Source: Zoogloeaceae bacterium
GTDB taxonomy: Bacteria; Pseudomonadota; Gammaproteobacteria; Burkholderiales; Rhodocyclaceae
NCBI GenBank assembly: GCA_031282665.1
Contig: JAITDH010000050.1
Coordinates: 1 to 7,011, forward strand
Reading direction: 5' to 3'
Length of the DNA: 7,011 nucleotides
In this document: positions 6,603-7,011 of the stretch, piece by piece
Position numbering within the stretch: the first letter of the stretch is position 1
How the letters are laid out: each line of letters starts with the position of its first letter
Made by a program: the position numbers and the translations under genes
The notes under the pieces: generated by a model
What the model was told of the DNA's origin: nothing
The model's input: only the letters and a program-made list of their open reading frames with translations
The model's database searches: none

Positions 6603-6640
6603 CTGCCCGGCTGCCAAGATTACAGCCTGCAACCGGGCAG
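6603..6640. terminator. 12-bp hairpin between the convergent TPR remnant and Sel1 gene
   Basis: CTGCCCGGCTGC (6603-6614) can pair with GCAACCGGGCAG (6629-6640) around a 14-nt loop. The stem is perfect except for one mismatch that reads as C-A on the plus-strand transcript and as a G-U pair on the minus-strand transcript. It begins 12 nt after the Sel1 stop codon on the minus strand. Neither strand has a following T run, so termination is suggested by position more than by sequence. Confidence 0.4.
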
Positions 6641-6652
6641 TGAAAACCCCAT

Positions 6653-7011
6653 TCAAGGGTGTGCCGCCTTCCATGCTTCTTCTTTTTGTGCGGCTTCCTT
6701 GATTTGTTCTGGCGTCAGATTTTTTTGCAATTCATCGCGCAGGGCGGCGAGTTCGGGATACCAGCCGTTCTTCGGGGTACTCTTGGCAAGCGCCAGCGTT
6801 ACCCACATCAGGGCGCTGACGTCATCCCGCGCCACGCCCTTGCCTTCGTGATAGTGTTTCGCCAGATGCCGTTGGGCATAGATATCACCATACTCGGCGG
6901 CCTTGAGATGCCAATACACCGCCTTGGCATCATCCTGCGCGAGTCCCTCGCCATACTCGTAGATTCGCCCCATGTTGACCCACGCCGAGGGATTGTCCTG
7001 TTCGGCGGATT
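6653..7011 (-). CDS. Sel1-like repeat protein, C-terminal part (N-terminus outside window)
   Basis: The frame is open from the right edge to a TGA at 6653-6655 and gives 118 codons. It contains one clear Sel1 repeat (AWVNMGRIYEYGEGLAQDDA with KAVYWHLKAAEYGD) and a second, degenerate one (YAQRHLAKHYHEGKGVARDD with VSALMWVTLAL). A charged tail with LTPEQIKEAAQKEEAWK, common at the ends of proteobacterial Sel1 proteins, closes it. Sel1 repeats are alpha-alpha solenoids that mediate protein contacts; many bacterial examples are exported, but the signal region is not visible here. An internal ATG at 6973 has no special support, because the repeat clearly continues upstream of it. The gene is convergent with the RDD/TPR side, and its partner is unknown. 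Confidence 0.88.
   Translation of the reverse strand, partial: SAEQDNPSAWVNMGRIYEYGEGLAQDDAKAVYWHLKAAEYGDIYAQRHLAKHYHEGKGVARDDVSALMWVTLALAKSTPKNGWYPELAALRDELQKNLTPEQIKEAAQKEEAWKAAHP

Overview
The window is about 7 kb of GC-rich bacterial chromosome. Seven of its eight protein genes are recognisable, and most are housekeeping. The gene order ilvB-ilvH-ilvC-psd-pssA, the short pyruvoyl-type Psd and the class I ketol-acid reductoisomerase point to a betaproteobacterium. Rhodocyclales or Nitrosomonadales seem plausible, but the order is a guess from gene order and protein style.

Minus strand, 5642 down to 1: one apparent operon. It runs from a sigma70-like promoter (-35 at 5695-5700, -10 at 5672-5677, 17-nt spacer) through ilvB, ilvH and ilvC (valine/isoleucine synthesis), psd and pssA (phosphatidylethanolamine synthesis), and into leuC (leucine synthesis), which leaves the window at its left edge. 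Spacing inside the operon is tight. ilvB and ilvH are 11 nt apart, psd and pssA overlap by 8 nt, and pssA and leuC are 36 nt apart. The wider ilvC-psd gap holds a strong 12-bp hairpin and a 22-23 codon open frame. That frame has a good Shine-Dalgarno (SD) and its stop overlaps the psd start codon (ATGA), so psd translation may be coupled to it.

5643-5894: the divergent intergenic region. Besides the ilvB promoter it is built largely of heptanucleotide units. There are two five-unit CTGNNNN arrays, each reading 5'->3' toward its neighbouring gene, so together they form a 25-bp inverted repeat with 23 matches. Shorter heptad runs lie between them. This is the least ordinary part of the window.

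Plus strand, 5895-6586: a small RDD-family membrane protein gene, then a tetratricopeptide (TPR)-like coding remnant with no usable start and lower GC. Minus strand, 6653-7011: the C-terminal part of a Sel1-repeat protein that enters from the right edge. A 12-bp hairpin lies between the remnant and the Sel1 gene.

I see no tRNA, rRNA, CRISPR array, transposase, phage gene or recognisable defence system. The candidates for something undescribed are the divergent heptad arrays and the hairpin plus mini-ORF ahead of psd.
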